From the NCBI GenBank assembly GCA_023426225.1, contig JAFABD010000278.1, positions 1 through 32,253 of the forward strand: 32,253 nucleotides of DNA, read 5' to 3'. This DNA is from Pseudomonadota bacterium. Lineage in GTDB: Bacteria > Pseudomonadota > Alphaproteobacteria > Sphingomonadales > Sphingomonadaceae. Below, piece by piece: positions 1 through 8,432 of the stretch. The position numbers and the translations under genes are program-made. Numbering within the stretch: the stretch's first letter is position 1; the number at the start of each line of letters is the position of its first letter. The notes under the pieces were generated by a model. The model was not told the origin of the DNA and made no database searches. It saw only the letters and a list, made by a program, of their open reading frames with translations.

Positions 1-2794
1 GGCTTGCCCAATCGGGGAGCGGGGCACGCGCGACCGCGGCGGCGGGTGTCGCTGCGGCACGGCGCGGCGGCACGATCGGCCGCGGCGGCACGATCCCGCG
101 GAACTGGCGGCGCTCACCCTCGGGTACGCCGAGCGCATCGAAGGCGCCCGCACAGGCGGCGTACCAGCTCATCGCGGGCGCGACGCCCTTGGCCCTCGGC
201 CCCAGCGCGCCGGCGATCACGAGATGCTCCTCGGCGCGGGTCGCCGCGACATAGAAGAGACGCCAATGCTCCTCGAGCTCGCGCCGTTCGACGCCGGCAA
301 CGAGCGGCCCCAGCGCCTCGCCGCGCTCGGCGGCGCCGGGACGCGGGATCGGGAAGGCGGGCCCGTCATGCCCCGCAGGCGTCCAGTCGAGGATGTCGCG
401 GCGGGCATTGCGCGGATCGAGCGTCGCGTCGGCAAGGATGACGAGCGGCGCCTGCAGCCCCTTCGATCCGTGCGCGGTCATCACGCGCACCGCCCCCTGC
501 GGCTGGCCGGCATCGCGGACGATCTCGACATCGCCGCGATCGAACCAGTCGAGGAAACGCTGAAGCGTCGGCGTCGCCGTGGTTTCGAAGTTGAGCGCGG
601 CGTTGAGCAGTTCCTCGATCGGATCGCGCGCTTCCTCGCCGAGGCGGCAAAGCAGCCGGCGGCGGCCCTGCATCGGCCCCGACAGGATTTCCTCGAGAAA
701 GCGATAGGGCGTCGCGATGTCGGCGCGGCGAAGCAGCGCATGGAGCGGCGCGAGGCGTTCGGCCGGCTGCGTCGCGCGCAGGTGACGCCACAACCCGCCA
801 CTCTCGCGCAGCGCCGCGGCCATCAGTTCGTCCTGGCTCCACCCGATCAGCGGCGAGACGAGCAGCGCGGCAAGCGACAGATCGTCCTCCGGCTGAAGCG
901 CGAAGCGGACCGCGGCGAGCAGATCCTGCACCGCGAGCGGCGCGTTGAGCCGCAGGCGGTCGACGCCGGCGACGGGCACCCCCTCCGCATAAAGCCGCGC
1001 GACGAGGAGCGAGGCGAGTTCGCTGCGCCGCTTGACGAGGATCATCACGTCCTCGGCACGGAGCGTGCGGCCCTTGCTCTCGAGTTCGAGATTGCCGATC
1101 CAGTGGCGGATCGTCGCGGCGAGATCGGTCGCGAGCTTGCGCGTCGCATCGTCGACCCAGCCTTCCTCGTCCTCGTCGCTGCCCCCCGCGACGGTGGGCG
1201 CCCAGAGCGTGACCGTGCCCGGGCCGGGCACTTCGCTGGCGTGCGGTTCGAGATCGCTGAACTCGCCCATGCCGGGTTCGGGAAGCGCCGCGAGCGCGGC
1301 ATCGACGAATTCGAGGACGGGGCGCGTCGTGCGGAAGCTGTGCGTGAGCGACAGCGTCTCGATCGGCGGGGCGGCGACCTCGAAATCGGGGTCGGGCTGG
1401 GCGAGGCGGACGAAGCGATCGAGCGCGGCGCGGAAATAGATCGGGTCGGTCCCCTGAAAGCCGAAGATCGCCTGTTTATAGTCGCCGACCGCGAACAGCG
1501 TGCGCAGTGTTTCGCGCGCGCCCTCGCCCGCGAAGAATTCGTCGGCGATCGCGCCGACGATCGCCCATTGCGCGGGGTTGGTATCCTGTGCCTCGTCGAT
1601 CAGCACATGCTCGGTGACCTGATCGAGCTTGTAGCGCACCCATTCGCCCATGCCGGGACGGCCGAGGAGGTCGACCGCGCGGCGGATGAGATCGTTGAAA
1701 TCGACCGCGCCCTGGCGCCGCTTGGCGCGCGCATAGGCCTCGGCATAGGCGCGGCCCGCGGCGAGTCCGCCGGCCAGCAGATCGGCGAACCGCGCGCGGG
1801 CGCGCAGGTCGAGCAGCGCGGCGCAACGATCATAGAGGCGCGTGGCGTGCTCGGCATAACCGTCGTCGGGCGGGGCGTAGCGCTTGGCGAACGAACGCAG
1901 CTTGCCCGCCCCCGTCGCCCAGACGAGGTGCAGCCGGTCGAGCGCCGCCGCGCGATCGGGCGGCGCCATCGCCAGCCAGGCGGCGATCGTATCGGCGCGT
2001 TCCAGCCCGGCGGGCGCGCCCCATGCGGCGTTCATCGCGGCGACGGCACGAAGGCTGGTGCAATCGAAGGCCGCATCGGCACAGGCGCGTTCGAGTTCGA
2101 GATCGATCGGCCCGTGCGGCAGGCCCAGCGAGTCGCGCAGGAAGGCCGGCAGATCGGCGGGGAGCGCCGCCATCGCATCGGGCACCGCCGCACAGGCGCG
2201 CAGAAACGCCTCGGCCTTGCCCTCGCCCAGCCGCGTGCTGAGCGCGCCGACCGCATCGATGAGCGCCCCCTGCCCCGCGCCTTCGGCCGCGACGAGCATC
2301 TCCGCCAGCGCCTCCCGCGCGAGCTGTTCGGCCTCTCGCGCTTCGAGCGGACGGAAGCCGGGGGTGAGCCCGGCCTCGAGCGGGAATGCGGCGAGCAGGC
2401 TCTGGCAGAAGCTGTGGATCGTCTGGATGCGGATGCCGCCGCCGGGGGCGTCGAGCACCTTGGCGAACAGCGTGCGGGCGCGATCGAGCCCGTCGGGCGA
2501 GATGCTTTCGCCCAGCGCCTCGAGGTCGGCGACGAGCACGGCATCGTCGGCGCGGACCCAGGCGGCAAGGCGACCGGTGATGCGTTCGGACATCTCCGCC
2601 GCGCCGGCCTTGGTGAAGGTGAGGCACAGGATCGCCGAAGGATCGACGCCGGCGAGCAACAGCCGCCAGACGCGCGCGGCGAGCACCTGGGTCTTGCCCG
2701 TGCCCGCCGAGGCGGAGAGCCAGATGTGCCGATCGGGCTCGCTCGCCAGGCGCTGATTGCCCTTGAGCGGATGGAGCGGGCGCAGCTCAGCCAT
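1..2794 (-). CDS. addA: Double-strand break repair helicase-nuclease AddA, C-terminus cut by window edge
   Basis: AddA is the UvrD-like helicase/nuclease subunit that, with AddB, processes DNA ends for RecA-dependent repair in alphaproteobacteria. About 931 codons are present. The N-terminus reads MAELRPLHPLKGNQRL and is followed by a Walker A motif (SASAGTGKT, about residues 27-35) and motif Ia (ILCLTFTKAGAAEM). Farther on are Walker B/motif II DEAQDTN (residues 400-406), motif III GDYKQAIFGFQG, motif V (VMTAHGSKGLQAP) and motif VI (LFYVAATRAEEHL). The frame is open to position 1, where it reads APLPDWAS. The C-terminal RecB-like nuclease domain therefore lies outside the window. The start is the ATG at 2794, 8 bp after the addB stop, so the two genes are co-transcribed and probably translationally linked. 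Helicase motifs are intact as far as visible. The family call is firm. Confidence 0.96.
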   Translation of the reverse strand, partial: MAELRPLHPLKGNQRLASEPDRHIWLSASAGTGKTQVLAARVWRLLLAGVDPSAILCLTFTKAGAAEMSERITGRLAAWVRADDAVLVADLEALGESISPDGLDRARTLFAKVLDAPGGGIRIQTIHSFCQSLLAAFPLEAGLTPGFRPLEAREAEQLAREALAEMLVAAEGAGQGALIDAVGALSTRLGEGKAEAFLRACAAVPDAMAALPADLPAFLRDSLGLPHGPIDLELERACADAAFDCTSLRAVAAMNAAWGAPAGLERADTIAAWLAMAPPDRAAALDRLHLVWATGAGKLRSFAKRYAPPDDGYAEHATRLYDRCAALLDLRARARFADLLAGGLAAGRAYAEAYARAKRRQGAVDFNDLIRRAVDLLGRPGMGEWVRYKLDQVTEHVLIDEAQDTNPAQWAIVGAIADEFFAGEGARETLRTLFAVGDYKQAIFGFQGTDPIYFRAALDRFVRLAQPDPDFEVAAPPIETLSLTHSFRTTRPVLEFVDAALAALPEPGMGEFSDLEPHASEVPGPGTVTLWAPTVAGGSDEDEEGWVDDATRKLATDLAATIRHWIGNLELESKGRTLRAEDVMILVKRRSELASLLVARLYAEGVPVAGVDRLRLNAPLAVQDLLAAVRFALQPEDDLSLAALLVSPLIGWSQDELMAAALRESGGLWRHLRATQPAERLAPLHALLRRADIATPYRFLEEILSGPMQGRRRLLCRLGEEARDPIEELLNAALNFETTATPTLQRFLDWFDRGDVEIVRDAGQPQGAVRVMTAHGSKGLQAPLVILADATLDPRNARRDILDWTPAGHDGPAFPIPRPGAAERGEALGPLVAGVERRELEEHWRLFYVAATRAEEHLVIAGALGPRAKGVAPAMSWYAACAGAFDALGVPEGERRQFRGIVPPRPIVPPRRAAATPAAAVARAPLPDWAS

Positions 2795-2802
2795 GCGCGG
2801 CC

Positions 2803-5748
2803 TCAATCACGGCCGTACCATTCGTCGCGGCGCATGAGCTGGTCGTAATCGGCATAGGGGGCATATTCCGGATGAAGCTTGGCGGTGAACGGCGCGTCGC
2901 CGGTCAGCAGCGCCTCGACCGCCTCGCGCAGCGTCGAGGCCGCGCGCGCGACGAATTCGTCGGCGGCGAGCGCCCCCCGCCGCCTGGGGTCGCAGGGCGA
3001 CTCGACATAGCCGAAACCGCCGTCACGATTGCGCGAGAGCGACCAGTATTCGAAGCCGGTCGCCCGCCCCTCGATCCGATCGAAGCCGCCGCGTTCGGCG
3101 ATGAGCCCGAGCAAGCCGAGCTGAAGGCTGAACCCCTCGCGCACCGCGGCGATCGAGGGAGGCTTGCCCGTCTTGTAGTCGACGATGACGAGCCCGCCGT
3201 CGGTCCCGCGGTCGATGCGATCGAAGGTGCCGCTGAGTTCGACGCCGGCAAAGTCGATCACGCCGCGCGTTTCCACCGCAAGCACGCGGCGCCCGGCAGC
3301 GCGGGCCTCGGCGATCTGTGCGGCGATCCAGTCGATCGCCTCCATCAGCCGCGGCTTCCAGAGCGCGCGCATCATCGGATGGGTACGCGCGTCGTCGAGC
3401 ATCGCCTCGGCGCGCGCGCGCAACCGTTCGGGCGCGCAATCATCCTCGCGGAACCAGCGTTCGAGCACGGCATGGACCGCGGTGCCGCGCCATGCCGCGC
3501 TGGGATCGGCGTCGATCGGGTCGAGCGGCATCAGCCGCAGCATCCGGCGGGCGTAGAAGGCGTAAGGGTCCGCCTTGAGCCGGTCGACCTCGGTGACCGA
3601 GATGCGGCGCGGACGATCGGCAGCGGGCGGGCACGGCGCGGGGCGCGCGGCGGGTCGGTAATCGCCGGGATCGTCGAGCCGGCGCACCCAGTCGGCCAGC
3701 TCCTGCGCGCGTTCCAGCCCGCCCGACAGCGCCTCGAGCCGCAACCAGAAGCGCGATGCGATCGTGGGCGCGCTGGCGTCGCGCCGCGCGCGGGTGAGCA
3801 AGACCTCAGGCGCGCCGAGCGCCCCGGCCAGATCGTGCGCCGACAGACCGATCCGGCGTTCGAGCCCGGGCAGCCCGAGTTCGGCACGGATCCGCGGCGC
3901 GAGCCACGGGTCGGGCGCGGGCAGACCGGGCCAGACGCCCTCGTTGAGCCCGCCCAGGATCATCAGGTCGGCGGTCTGAAGCCGCGCTTCGAGCAGGCCG
4001 AGCACCGCGATGCGGGGATGTCCGCCCTGGGGCGGGCGGACGGGCACCTCGTCCATCAGCGTGCGCAGGATCGGCGCGAGCGATCCGGGATCGGCGCGGT
4101 GCGGGCCGTGGATCGATTCGCGTTCGAGCGCATCGAGCAGGTCGGCGGCGGCGCGCCCCTCTGCCCGGCTCCACAAACCATCGCCGCCGAGCGCCTGCGC
4201 CGCCTCGCGCAACGCCGCGAGCAGCTCGGGAAGCGGCTGGGGCCCGCGCGCGAACAGCGTTTCGAGCGGCGCGAGCAACGGCCGCGCCGCCTCGCTCCAC
4301 CAGCGCTGCGCGGCGCGGCGCAGCGGTGCGTCACGTCCCGACTGATCGGCAAGATGATCGTCGATCCCGACCAGCCCCGGCGCCGGCCGCGGCCCGCGCA
4401 GCGCGCGATCGAGCGTGCGTGCGCCCTCGAGCCAGCCGAGCCGGTCCTCCGGCTGGACCAGCGGGTGCTTGAGGAGGCTGAGGAGCGGCATCGGAGCGAA
4501 GCCCTGTGCCGCTGCCTCGGCCAGCGCGAGCAGCAGCGTGCCCGGCGGCAGCAGCGACAGGGGCTGCCCCGCGCTGTCGTCGACCACCAGGTTCCAGCGC
4601 GCGCAATGCGCCGCGACGCGGCGGGCCAGCGCGCGATCGGGGGTGACGAGTGCTGCGGTGCGCCCCGGCGTCTCCAGCGCCCCGCGCAGCGCGAGCGCGA
4701 TCGCCTGCGCTTCCTCGGCCGGCGTGGCCACTTCGAGCACGCGGACGCCGCGCAGGCGCCGTTCGCCCTCGGGCAATTGCGTCCAGCGATGGGTGAATTC
4801 GGGCGGTGCCATCGCCGAGGCGATCGCCTTGCTGCGTGCCGGGGCGGCATCATGGTCGCTGGCGCCGCGCCATGTTTCGAACTCGTGCCGGTGGACACCC
4901 ATGCGGTCGAGCAGCAGCTTGAGATGGAACTGCGGATGCGTTTCGACCGACCGGCGGCGGCGGCCGGTGACGGGATCGGGACGATGCGGACCGAGCGAAT
5001 CCCATTCGGCATCGCTGATCGCTGTGGCCAGCCCGGGAAGCACGACCATCCCGCCCTTCATTCCCGCGACGACGCGCAGCAGCCGGGCGATCGCGGGCGC
5101 GGCACTGGTGATGCCCGCGGCGCAGATGAAACCGCCGGGCGGCTGTGCCCGCCAGCGCGCCGCGACGCGATCGATCAGCGCGCGTCGCCGCTCGACCAGA
5201 TCGACGCGGCCGAGCCGTTCGAGCTCGCGCGGCCAGTGATCGAGCACGATCGCGAACTGGGCGAGCGAATGCTGCCAATGCGCCGACAGCGTATCGTCAA
5301 GATCGAGCGCGCGCAGCCGCGCCGGCGGCACCTCCTCGACCAGCAGTTCGTCGAGCGTCCCGGCAAGCTCACCGGCGAGGCGCACGGCCTCGGCCGCGTC
5401 GGCGGCAGGGTTCGCGGCCTGGACGAGCCGGGCGAGGATCATCCGGCGTTGCAGCGGATCGACCGCAGGCGGCAGCGGATCGGCCTCGCCGATCCCTTCG
5501 AACACGGCCTCGTCGAGATCGGGATCGCCCACCGCCACCAGGCGCGGGAGCAGCAACCCGCCGCCGCTGGCGCGGACGAACGCGTCCTGGATGGCACGGC
5601 GCGCGCGATTGTTGGGAACCAGCACCACGCCGCGCGCCAACGTCATCGGATCGGCGCCGAAACGGCGGATGAGCCCGCTCGCCAACGCATCGGCAAAGGC
5701 ACGGTGCGGGGGAATGGTAAAGAGATTCAAGCGGCTGGTGTCGGGCAT
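2803..5748 (-). CDS. addB: Double-strand break repair protein AddB
   Basis: AddB (981 aa) is the second subunit of the AddAB helicase-nuclease and acts on broken DNA ends. The N-terminus (LFTIPPHRAFADALASGLI) and the segment VVLVPNNRARRAIQDAF match alphaproteobacterial AddB. The helicase-like core is degenerate: no GxGKT Walker A is seen at the N-terminus. The C-terminal PD-(D/E)XK nuclease is recognisable from GTFDRID (Asp843) and VDYKTGKPP (Asp857, Lys859), followed by the LQLGLLGLI helix. The C-terminus (YDQLMRRDEWYGRD) carries no cysteine cluster, so the iron-sulfur staple of Bacillus AddB is probably absent. The start ATG at 5748 has no strong Shine-Dalgarno. The gene follows a gene-free region rich in DnaA-box-like sites, which must also hold its promoter. 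Confidence 0.96.
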   Translation of the reverse strand: MPDTSRLNLFTIPPHRAFADALASGLIRRFGADPMTLARGVVLVPNNRARRAIQDAFVRASGGGLLLPRLVAVGDPDLDEAVFEGIGEADPLPPAVDPLQRRMILARLVQAANPAADAAEAVRLAGELAGTLDELLVEEVPPARLRALDLDDTLSAHWQHSLAQFAIVLDHWPRELERLGRVDLVERRRALIDRVAARWRAQPPGGFICAAGITSAAPAIARLLRVVAGMKGGMVVLPGLATAISDAEWDSLGPHRPDPVTGRRRRSVETHPQFHLKLLLDRMGVHRHEFETWRGASDHDAAPARSKAIASAMAPPEFTHRWTQLPEGERRLRGVRVLEVATPAEEAQAIALALRGALETPGRTAALVTPDRALARRVAAHCARWNLVVDDSAGQPLSLLPPGTLLLALAEAAAQGFAPMPLLSLLKHPLVQPEDRLGWLEGARTLDRALRGPRPAPGLVGIDDHLADQSGRDAPLRRAAQRWWSEAARPLLAPLETLFARGPQPLPELLAALREAAQALGGDGLWSRAEGRAAADLLDALERESIHGPHRADPGSLAPILRTLMDEVPVRPPQGGHPRIAVLGLLEARLQTADLMILGGLNEGVWPGLPAPDPWLAPRIRAELGLPGLERRIGLSAHDLAGALGAPEVLLTRARRDASAPTIASRFWLRLEALSGGLERAQELADWVRRLDDPGDYRPAARPAPCPPAADRPRRISVTEVDRLKADPYAFYARRMLRLMPLDPIDADPSAAWRGTAVHAVLERWFREDDCAPERLRARAEAMLDDARTHPMMRALWKPRLMEAIDWIAAQIAEARAAGRRVLAVETRGVIDFAGVELSGTFDRIDRGTDGGLVIVDYKTGKPPSIAAVREGFSLQLGLLGLIAERGGFDRIEGRATGFEYWSLSRNRDGGFGYVESPCDPRRRGALAADEFVARAASTLREAVEALLTGDAPFTAKLHPEYAPYADYDQLMRRDEWYGRD

Positions 5749-6241
5749 GCGACGCGGAGCCTAGAACAAATCAGGCCCGCACGGAATGGGGCGTGCGGCG
5801 GCACCCGCCGACGACGCTGCGGAGCAATCGGTGGACAAGCTGTGGATAGTTTCGGGATATCGGGTGGAGCAGTCGTTGGCGACACGCCCGGGCGGCGGGA
5901 CAGGCATGTGGACGAGATGTGGGCAGGCTGTGGATAACCCTGTGGACAGGGTGTGGAGCAGCGGTGGAAGGTGCCGGGACGGGCTGTGCATTGCGCTGCG
6001 ACACCGGCCGCGGCGGCTGCATGGTTGTCGAAGCTGTGGACAAGATCGGGGATAAGGCGGGGAGAACGACGGGATCGTCGGCGCCCGGCCGCCTTGCCGG
6101 GCGCACGCGTGCGGCCACGCCGCGTTATCCACGGCGCGTCGGGGATAAGCCTGTGGACAAGTGTGTCACGGGGCGGCGACGCGGCGCGCGGGAAGGCGGC
6201 AAGCAGCCTTCCCGGTCGCGGCGACCCGCCGGCGGCGCCGA
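5749..6241. promoter_or_regulatory. Gene-free gap with a cluster of DnaA-box-like 9-mers (candidate oriC or DnaA-binding locus)
   Basis: No convincing gene is present in these 493 bp between murU and addB. The stretch 5830-6160 repeats the motif TGTGGA(T/C)AA. One exact DnaA box, TGTGGATAA, lies at 5929-5937. One-mismatch copies lie at 5841-5849, 6035-6043, 6152-6160 and, inverted, at 6125-6133. Weaker copies are at 5830-5838, 5907-5915, 5941-5949, 5952-5960, 6047-6055 and 6140-6148. Nearly all read in the same direction. I see no AT-rich unwinding element beside them, which argues against a complete origin. A DnaA titration site or a DnaA-regulated addB promoter would also fit. The repeats create short spurious ORFs rich in 'VDKLW'-type peptides. 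Confidence 0.7.
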
Positions 6242-7003
6242 TCAGAGGTTGGCGAGCACCGCCTCGGTTGCGCCGATCGCACGCGGCGAGCCGACGTCGA
6301 ACCACAGCCCCTCATGCACCACCGCCCAGAGCCGGCCGGCGGCGAGCGCCCGGTCCCAGAACAGGTTGGTCGAGAACGGGCCTTCGGGCCAGTCGCGGAT
6401 CAGCCGCGGCGAGAGGATCTGGACCCCGGTAAAGACGAAGGGAGCAAGCCGGCCAGGCCGGCGCCGTTCGATCACGCGCCCCTGCGCATCGAGGCGGAAG
6501 TCGCCCGTGCCGGGATGGTTATGCGCGCGCGCCAGCGGCACGACGAGCAGCAACGCGTCCATGCGGTCGGCATCCCAATGCGCGGCGAGCAGGCGAATCG
6601 CGTCGACCGGACCGTCGACCCAGAGATTGTCGCTGTTGACGCAGACAAAGGGCGCATCGCCGATCAGGTCGCGCGCCTGAACCAACGCGCCGCCGGTTTC
6701 CATCAACTGCGGCCGCTCGTCCGAAATCGTCACTTCCATGTCGGTGACGCGGGTGCGGACATGCGCTTCGAGCTGGTCGGCGAGATAATGGACGTTGACG
6801 ATCGCCCGCTGGATGCCGGCCGAACGGAGCCGGTCGAACACATGGTCGATCAGCGGCTTGCCCGCCACCTGGACGAGCGGCTTGGGCCGGGTGGCGGTGA
6901 GCGGCCGCATCCGCTTGCCGAGGCCGGCGGCGAGCACCATCGCGGTTTCGGGGACGATCGCGTCGGGCTGCGGCCGCAGCGCATAGGTGGTGGCGCCGGT
7001 CAT
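6242..7003 (-). CDS. murU: MurU-type N-acetylmuramate alpha-1-phosphate uridylyltransferase
   Basis: This 253-aa nucleotidyltransferase probably turns MurNAc-1-phosphate plus UTP into UDP-MurNAc, the last step of the peptidoglycan recycling shortcut that bypasses MurA/MurB. The signature LAAGLGKRMRPLT (residues 24-36) with the following PKPL (Lys41) is the nucleotide-binding loop of sugar-phosphate nucleotidyltransferases. FVCVNSDNLWVDGP carries the metal-binding Asp region. The assignment to MurU rather than another NTP transferase rests on the adjoining AmgK-like kinase. The ATG at 7003 overlaps the stop of that kinase gene by 4 bases (ATGA), so the two are translationally coupled. It is the last gene of the divL-tsaE-amgK-murU operon. 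Confidence 0.88.
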   Translation of the reverse strand: MTGATTYALRPQPDAIVPETAMVLAAGLGKRMRPLTATRPKPLVQVAGKPLIDHVFDRLRSAGIQRAIVNVHYLADQLEAHVRTRVTDMEVTISDERPQLMETGGALVQARDLIGDAPFVCVNSDNLWVDGPVDAIRLLAAHWDADRMDALLLVVPLARAHNHPGTGDFRLDAQGRVIERRRPGRLAPFVFTGVQILSPRLIRDWPEGPFSTNLFWDRALAAGRLWAVVHEGLWFDVGSPRAIGATEAVLANL

Positions 7004-7974
7004 GCGCAGGCGATCGCCAGCGGGTCGCCGCGCAGCGACGCGGGAAGATGGATTTCAAACCAGTCGGCGACCGGTTGCAACGCGGGATGCTTCAAATCAC
7101 GCTCCAGATAGCCCCACACACGCGGGCACAGGCCGGGGTAGCGCGGCTTGTCGTCGCGCCGCCACAGGCGGGTGAAAATGCCGATGATCTTGGCGTTCCG
7201 CTGGGCGCCGAGCACATGATAGGCGAGCCGGAACGCATCGCCGGCACCCGTCGCGGCGCAATAGCGATCGAGCATCGCCTGTTCGAGCGCCGGCGGCACG
7301 TCGCGTCGCGCGTCCTGCAACAGCGAGACGAGATCATAGGCCGGGTGCCCCGCCAGCGCGTCCTGGAAATCGAGCAAACCCAACGCGTCGCGCCCTTCGA
7401 TCACCATGATGTTTTCGGCATGGTAATCGCGCAGCACCGTGACGGGCGTATGACCCGTAAGTACCGGCGCCAGCGCGGCATCCCAGGCACGGGCATAGGC
7501 GGCGGCGTCGACATCGAGCCCGACCGCCGGGCAATACCATTCGGTGAAGAGCGCGGCCTCGCGCTGATAGGTCGCGCGGTCATAGGGCGCGACATCGGCG
7601 GCGGGAACGCGATGCAGCCGGACAAGCAGGTCGATCGCATCGGCATAAAGCGCCGTCTCACGCGCGGGATCGGCCTCCACGGTCTCGCGCAGGCGGGCGT
7701 CGCCGAAATCCTCGAGCAGCACCAGCCCCTGGCCGAGATCCTCGTGCAGGATCGCGGGTGCGGCGAAACCGTGCCCCGACAGCCAGCGCGCGACATGGAT
7801 GAACGGGCGCGGATCCTCGTGCGGCGGCGGCGCGTCCATCAGGATCGCGCTGCGCCGGGGCTCGACCACGCGGAAATAGCGTCGGAACGAAGCGTCACCG
7901 GCGAGCGGGCGGATTTCGGCGCCACCCCAACCAGCAGCATGGAGAAACGCGGGAGCGCCAAGCGGCGGAGTCAT
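7000..7974 (-). CDS. amgK: AmgK-type anomeric MurNAc/GlcNAc kinase (APH-fold phosphotransferase)
   Basis: This 324-aa aminoglycoside-phosphotransferase-fold kinase is expected to phosphorylate the anomeric carbon of MurNAc, giving the substrate for MurU. Visible motifs are the catalytic loop VLRDYHAENIM and the metal-binding GLLDFQDA. The N-terminal lobe includes ASFRRYFRV and LMDAPPPHEDPRPF, typical of this family. The frame extends upstream to 8103. I place the start at the ATG at 7974 because it overlaps the tsaE stop as ATGA, like the other junctions in this operon, and the protein then begins MTPPLGAPAFLHAAG. An in-frame ATG at 7986 is the alternative. Substrate specificity is inferred from family and from the murU neighbour. 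Confidence 0.88.
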   Translation of the reverse strand: MTPPLGAPAFLHAAGWGGAEIRPLAGDASFRRYFRVVEPRRSAILMDAPPPHEDPRPFIHVARWLSGHGFAAPAILHEDLGQGLVLLEDFGDARLRETVEADPARETALYADAIDLLVRLHRVPAADVAPYDRATYQREAALFTEWYCPAVGLDVDAAAYARAWDAALAPVLTGHTPVTVLRDYHAENIMVIEGRDALGLLDFQDALAGHPAYDLVSLLQDARRDVPPALEQAMLDRYCAATGAGDAFRLAYHVLGAQRNAKIIGIFTRLWRRDDKPRYPGLCPRVWGYLERDLKHPALQPVADWFEIHLPASLRGDPLAIACA

Positions 7975-8432
7975 GTCAACGGCCATCGGCCCTTCCATGC
8001 CGCCGGCACCCGGGCTGTCAAGCGCCGCGGGCCGTCGGCAGGCGCTTCGAGCGAAAGCCACAGCGCATCGTGCCAATAGCTGTCGGGAAGCCGTTCGGGC
8101 CATTCGACGAGCAGCAGCGAGTCGTGCCGCGCATCGTCGAGCCCGAGTTCGACCGCCTCTTCGGGCGAGTCGAGACGGTAGAGATCGACATGGAGCACCG
8201 GGAAGCGAAGCTCGGGCGGATCATAGGGCTGGACGATCGCGAAGCTGGGCGACGGCGCCTCGCCCTCAAGCCCGAGTTCGGCGAGCAGCCCGCGCGCGAT
8301 GCTCGTCTTGCCCGCCCCCAACGGGCCGGACAGCGCGATGACGTCGCCCGGCCGGGCGACTCGCGCGAGCACCGCGCCGAGCGCGAGCGTTTCGTCGAGC
8401 GAAGCGAGCGGAACGACCGTCGTGTCCGTCAT
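7971..8432 (-). CDS. tsaE: tRNA t6A biosynthesis ATPase TsaE
   Basis: TsaE (153 aa) is the small P-loop ATPase that works with TsaB, TsaC and TsaD to make threonylcarbamoyl-adenosine at position 37 of ANN-decoding tRNAs. The Walker A is GPLGAGKTS (about residues 40-48). Family blocks SPSFAIVQPY, HVDLYRLDSPEEA and LLVEWPERLP follow in the expected order. The length is normal for the family. The ATG at 8432 overlaps the divL stop as ATGA, and its own stop overlaps the amgK start the same way. Its place inside an operon with signalling and cell-wall recycling genes is a positional association that I recall from other alphaproteobacteria. Confidence 0.95.
   Translation of the reverse strand: MTDTTVVPLASLDETLALGAVLARVARPGDVIALSGPLGAGKTSIARGLLAELGLEGEAPSPSFAIVQPYDPPELRFPVLHVDLYRLDSPEEAVELGLDDARHDSLLLVEWPERLPDSYWHDALWLSLEAPADGPRRLTARVPAAWKGRWPLT

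Noticed and set aside
224..5937. Plus-strand frames of 874 and 1021 codons opposite addA and addB
   Set aside because: They mirror the well-supported AddA/AddB frames and show only low-complexity Arg/Ala/Glu sequence.
5761..6305. Several 90-250-codon frames in the murU-addB gap
   Set aside because: They are Cys/Pro/Arg-rich, contain repeat peptides produced by the DnaA-box-like repeats, overlap one another on both strands and lack good ribosome-binding sites.
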